Below, piece by piece: positions 60,661 to 64,000 of a stretch of 64,000 nucleotides of DNA. The translations under genes and the position numbers were made by a program. Position 1 is the stretch's first letter. The number at the start of each line of letters is the position of its first letter. Source of the stretch: JACMLD01 sp044227095 (GTDB lineage: Bacteria > Bacteroidota > Bacteroidia > Chitinophagales > Chitinophagaceae); the NCBI GenBank assembly GCA_044227095.1, contig JBGAFV010000002.1:186001-250000 (forward strand), in the 5' to 3' direction. Under the pieces are notes generated by a model. It did no database searches and was not told the DNA's origin. It was given only the letters and a program-made list of their open reading frames with translations.

Positions 60661-62595
60661 TTAAAATAAAGGAGGAGCATTACAAAATTCCGTAAATGTA
60701 TCTAACATTTTTTTTGCTTCATTCTTATCAATTTTAAATCGGTTTTTTAGAAAATTAACTCTGTCTTCTCTTTTTGGATAGCTGATCATGTTGGTAAAAT
60801 CATTCAGGGTAAGATTGAATTTCTCGTTGATAAATTTGTCAAAGAAATTACGGACTATTAATTGATTGTTTTCTCCCTCAGATTGAATTGGTCTAGATTG
60901 TTTATTACTAGCTGCCAAATGTTTGCCACCCATCATGATATCATTTCTAAGATTCGATAAATAAATATCCATATAATCTTGCATGGGATGATTTTCAACA
61001 TTAAATATAGGATCAAGAAACGTTCGGCTGGTATTTGCAAAACCATTAAAAGCGCACCAAAAACTAAAAGCCATCCATTTACTATTAATATTCTTTGCAA
61101 TTAGAAATTTCTCCATCTTTTCCAGACTGTCGGGGTTAAAGACAAAAGCAATGAAGTTTCGCATGACAACCGATGTTACTTTTTCCAAATCGTAGGAGTC
61201 TATTTCATTATTTAAATATTGATACAGGGTAGATTCCTTAATATTGCCGCTTTTGGTGAATTGAGTTCCGACGGCTTCGACGATTTTTAACAGGTCAGTT
61301 TTATAAGCATCCCCTTTATTTCTTTTTGCATTGGTTAAAATAGTATTGCATACTACCGAATAATCCATACGGTCTGCGCCCTGCTGAATGAAAAGAAAAT
61401 TATCGTCAATTGATATATGGAAGGTTAAATAATCATAGTGGATTTTTTCAAGGGGAACTATGTTATTTTCGGAATTCTTGGAAAATTTCTTTGCAATCAA
61501 ATGATTTAGCCTGAATAATGCATTTTTAATTCTATCAACATTAAGGCTTAGCCTTTTATTCACATCTCCCGGAGCTCTTGATGAAAGTGCGTAACTGTAT
61601 ATTTCCTTAAGGCTTTGTAGTAAGACTGCAGGAGATTCGTTGTCTTTGGTACCTGACAGCTTTTTTTTAAGCGTATCATATTTGTTAGTTGCATACAATT
61701 CATCTTCAATGATACAAAAATTAATATACTGCCTTGCTGCCTCAATACTGGATAACCTGCGCTGAAATTTAAGCAATAGCAATTCTGCTATTTCATTTTC
61801 CGATAGCACCGGTTCTGGAAAAATAACTGATAACAAATTTTCTGTTTCCTGAATGTTATCAAGAACTTTCTGCTGATAACCTTTTAGTCCAATACCTGCC
61901 CTGTTATATTTTGCGTCAAGAAACTTATTATTATTTTCAATATTGTTTCTGAATTCAGCACCAGAATTAACAATACCCTGAACGCTACTGATTAATTGCT
62001 GTTCAACAGGGCTTTTTTCACTAATGATACCACACGCAAGGCCATAAAGAAATCCTTTGATTGAGTTATACTTTCTGTCATAAACTATATTCTCTTCTGT
62101 TTCGTCTGGTACAATTGTAAAGGCCCTGATACTATTCGTGTCAAAGGAAAATTCAGCCGCATTTTCGAAATATTTGAAATTTGTTAAATATTTAGCAACT
62201 GATTTTGTTGGTAAGGAGGTAGCTGATTTTGCAATAGTTAAACGCATGTCCCGTTCCGAAAAAAAGTAAACCAGGAAATTTTGCTTGGTTAAGTAAATCG
62301 TTTTCTGAACGGCAATAATACCTTCACCAACCACTATCATGTCTTCTGGCAGAATTACACTGGTATCAATTGCCAGCACATACTTAATTCCATCTTCGGG
62401 AGATTGAATCTGGAATGCAGGGATTGCATTGTATAAAATCAGCGCATTATCAATTTCAAAGTCACTGATTGAATAAAAATAATCTATACCAAAATTTCTT
62501 CTTGAATAATAAGAAGCCGGTGAAATACTTTCTGTTGAAAAGATATTCTCAAACGTAAAATCTCTTGTAAAAAGAGGAATATAATAATAAGCCAC
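60661..62595 (-). CDS. Unrecognised 644-aa protein of a putative defence trio
   Basis: The frame starts with GTG, 11 bp after the helicase stop. I recognise no family. The first 150 residues look like an alpha/beta domain (YYIPLFTRDFTFENIFSTESISPASYYSRRNFG), and the rest is mostly helical with many Asn, Lys and Ile. There is no signal peptide, membrane segment, Walker motif or obvious nuclease motif. Position directly after an SF1 helicase, and separated by only 226 bp from a dead restriction-modification gene, suggests a defence role as effector or specificity subunit; this rests on context only. The gene appears intact. Confidence 0.75.
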   Translation of the reverse strand: MAYYYIPLFTRDFTFENIFSTESISPASYYSRRNFGIDYFYSISDFEIDNALILYNAIPAFQIQSPEDGIKYVLAIDTSVILPEDMIVVGEGIIAVQKTIYLTKQNFLVYFFSERDMRLTIAKSATSLPTKSVAKYLTNFKYFENAAEFSFDTNSIRAFTIVPDETEENIVYDRKYNSIKGFLYGLACGIISEKSPVEQQLISSVQGIVNSGAEFRNNIENNNKFLDAKYNRAGIGLKGYQQKVLDNIQETENLLSVIFPEPVLSENEIAELLLLKFQRRLSSIEAARQYINFCIIEDELYATNKYDTLKKKLSGTKDNESPAVLLQSLKEIYSYALSSRAPGDVNKRLSLNVDRIKNALFRLNHLIAKKFSKNSENNIVPLEKIHYDYLTFHISIDDNFLFIQQGADRMDYSVVCNTILTNAKRNKGDAYKTDLLKIVEAVGTQFTKSGNIKESTLYQYLNNEIDSYDLEKVTSVVMRNFIAFVFNPDSLEKMEKFLIAKNINSKWMAFSFWCAFNGFANTSRTFLDPIFNVENHPMQDYMDIYLSNLRNDIMMGGKHLAASNKQSRPIQSEGENNQLIVRNFFDKFINEKFNLTLNDFTNMISYPKREDRVNFLKNRFKIDKNEAKKMLDTFTEFCNAPPLF

Positions 62596-62606
62596 AATTA
62601 ATTTTT

Positions 62607-63656
62607 TTAGTCATACTTAAAAGGAGGTACTTTCTCAAAAAACCTGGAGAGATTACCTGTATGAGTAATATAAAGGTTTTTTAATGTCCTGGTAAGCGCT
62701 ACATACAACGGCCGGGTTATATATGTTTTAACCCATTCATCATGCTTTGGATAATCACAGAAAGGGACAAACACTGTTTCAAACTGTAACCCTTTCGCAC
62801 TGTGAAATGTCATTAACTTGGGCAATTCTGAATCAAAATCCAAATCGTTGTTGTCAAAGCCTGCATCATCGGTCATCTTTGCCTCATGCGAAAAACTTTT
62901 GCTATCGAGATATTCTTTGACTGACTCTACGTTACGGTATCTTTGGTTAGTATACGGAGCTTTCCCCTTATTATTAAAAGGTACAAGAATTGCACTGTCA
63001 GTATAATTGCGTGTTCTGATTTCAGCCATTATGTAATCCAGTTCTTCCTGCCAGGAAGGCCATTTTTTTATCCGTGGTTTTTCTGTTCCGGGTTTTACAC
63101 ATTTATTCTTGAAATCTTTGTCGGAACCAAGATGAGAGACAAAATCTGCAACGGTTCCGGGCAACCGGTAATTCCTGGTGAGTTTTTTTTGTTCGATGCC
63201 GAATTCCTTCGCAATAGATTCTGTCGATAATCCAAGAGAATATAACTGCTGTTCTGAATCACCATAAAACATGACGGATTTATTCTTAGCTGCAACGAAC
63301 ATTTCAATTTTTTCTTTCGGAAAATCCTGGCATTCATCCACAATTATATAATCAACATCGCTCCCATCCCATTTTTCCCAGTGAATTACCTGGTGAAGAT
63401 CGATACCCAGTTCCAATATACCTGAACGTATGAAATCTTTCAGTGTTTTTGTAAAAACAACAAAAGTAAAACTTGCTATATCACCTTCTACTCCTGCACG
63501 GATATGTATATCCTGCGCCCTGTACAATGCAAGAATCGTTTTTCCACTGCCGGCGCAACCATTGATAACGAAACTATCATTGATATCAAGTCTCAATATC
63601 TCCCGTTGAAATTCATCAAGTTCACCGGGATCGATAAGCCATTTTTCTTTGGCCAT
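62607..63656 (-). CDS. Compact UvrD/Rep-like SF1 helicase
   Basis: The 349-aa protein has all main SF1A motifs in a very small frame: Walker A GCAGSGKT (33-40), motif II VDECQ (106-110), motif III GDSEQ (132-136), motif IV RNYR (161-164), motif V TFHSAKGL (283-290) and motif VI YVALTRT (318-324). UvrD or PcrA has about 650-720 residues, so the 1B and 2B subdomains are nearly absent. Such compact forms are found with partner proteins in defence or repair modules (Gabija's GajB is a larger analogue). It lies 39 bp after the peptidase gene and 11 bp before the 644-aa gene, forming one operon. Confidence 0.9.
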   Translation of the reverse strand: MAKEKWLIDPGELDEFQREILRLDINDSFVINGCAGSGKTILALYRAQDIHIRAGVEGDIASFTFVVFTKTLKDFIRSGILELGIDLHQVIHWEKWDGSDVDYIIVDECQDFPKEKIEMFVAAKNKSVMFYGDSEQQLYSLGLSTESIAKEFGIEQKKLTRNYRLPGTVADFVSHLGSDKDFKNKCVKPGTEKPRIKKWPSWQEELDYIMAEIRTRNYTDSAILVPFNNKGKAPYTNQRYRNVESVKEYLDSKSFSHEAKMTDDAGFDNNDLDFDSELPKLMTFHSAKGLQFETVFVPFCDYPKHDEWVKTYITRPLYVALTRTLKNLYITHTGNLSRFFEKVPPFKYD

Positions 63657-63695
63657 AAATTAGTGGTTAGGTTAGAGGTTATATTCCAATACGTA

Positions 63696-64000
63696 TTAAA
63701 ACAGCCCGAGCCCGGCTATCCTGATAGACATCGCAGTGGTACTTACTTCAAACATTCTTGCAAGCTCTTTAATCGATTCACCATCTGAAAAATCCAATTC
63801 CATTCGCTGAATGGTTTTCCGGAGTTGGTCCGAGGGCATTAAGATAGCGGAGGCAAATGCATTCGCTTCCTTTTCCATTATCTGGTTAGCAGGCGTGTTA
63901 CCCGAATTTTCACTGCGATAAATAAATTCTTTATCAACAAAAAGGTTTGATTGATCCCGGTGGAGTTCGAAATGGCCCAGTTCGTGGGCAATCGTAAACC
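63696..64000 (-). CDS. ImmA/IrrE-type metallopeptidase, 5' end outside window
   Basis: The frame is open to the window edge and encodes the C-terminal 100 residues. At the edge is FTIAHELGHFELH, with the HExGH zinc motif, followed by EKEANAFASAILMP, the downstream glutamate ligand region typical of ImmA/IrrE. A short helical tail (SIKELARMFEVSTTAMSIRIAGLGLF), as in family members acting on HTH repressors, ends the protein. ImmA-type peptidases cleave repressors of mobile elements or DNA-damage genes. It is the first visible gene of the trio; an upstream HTH partner or fused HTH domain may lie outside. Confidence 0.88.
   Translation of the reverse strand, partial: FTIAHELGHFELHRDQSNLFVDKEFIYRSENSGNTPANQIMEKEANAFASAILMPSDQLRKTIQRMELDFSDGESIKELARMFEVSTTAMSIRIAGLGLF

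Noticed and set aside
1..64000. CRISPR arrays, rRNA, tRNA and complete insertion sequences
   Set aside because: No regular spaced repeats, transposase genes or terminal repeats were noticed. tRNA presence was judged only by eye, so a tRNAscan search would be needed to exclude one.

Overview
The window reads as a chromosomal segment of a Bacteroidota bacterium, most likely of the Chitinophagaceae type. The evidence is AT-rich DNA, two SusC/SusD pairs, a FecR anti-sigma protein, DUF6520 and MauE-like proteins, a cbb3 oxidase with CcoO fused to an extra cytochrome c domain, weak Shine-Dalgarno sites, and -7 boxes of the Bacteroidota TAnnTTTG type. No rRNA, CRISPR array, complete insertion sequence or convincing tRNA was seen by eye.

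Layout. (1) 1-3.3 kb: accessory genes of a mobile or plasmid-like element (3' part of an HExxH metallopeptidase, DUF932 protein, SSB, a small protein). (2) 3.5-26.1 kb: a stress, hypoxia and redox region, almost all on the minus strand. It has a membrane-anchored glutamate-synthase-like enzyme with a GreA/GreB-like protein, aconitase with UspA, DUF488, ferritin, an SPFH protein, a cupin and transaldolase. An apparent operon follows: Rrf2 regulator, cbb3 oxidase, two small membrane proteins, truncated haemoglobin, 2Fe-2S ferredoxin. (3) 26.9-42.5 kb: a complete sialic-acid (nan) locus. Its SusC/SusD uptake pair, lyase, mutarotase, MFS transporter, 2-epimerase, sialate O-acetylesterase, sialidase and SGNH-GH20 fusion form one minus-strand operon, facing a divergent FadR-type regulator with a clear palindromic operator between them. 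(4) 43.4-47.4 kb: a Crp/Fnr regulator with an N-terminal cysteine cluster, a ClC channel, a second DUF488 and an HPP membrane protein. (5) 47.4-48.9 kb: a gene-poor stretch with coding remnants. (6) 48.9-59.3 kb: AraC regulator, a MauE/DUF6520/356-aa trio, and a TlpA-SusD-SusC-FecR locus with no visible sigma factor. (7) 59.6-64 kb: a probable defence island with a collapsed MmeI-like restriction-modification gene and an intact trio of ImmA/IrrE-type peptidase, compact SF1 helicase and an unrecognised 644-aa protein.

The most unusual part is 13.6-26.1 kb. Two glutamate-synthase-like proteins have lost the 3Fe-4S cysteines and the glycine-rich loops. An RIC/YtfE-like di-iron protein has lost four of seven metal ligands, three of them His-to-Tyr, and its N-terminal Cys pair. 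Three members of an unrecognised small family sit among them. Two of those genes and one of the degenerate glutamate-synthase genes share an upstream element of roughly 170-240 bp: a TATATTTG-like -7 box followed by a long leader with inverted repeats, a conserved AAAGTCYTTGAAATT box and a terminal hairpin. This looks like a co-regulated set of pseudoenzymes next to hypoxia and nitric-oxide genes; its function is inference only.

The other candidate for an undescribed system is the peptidase-helicase-644-aa trio at the right edge, which continues beyond the window.
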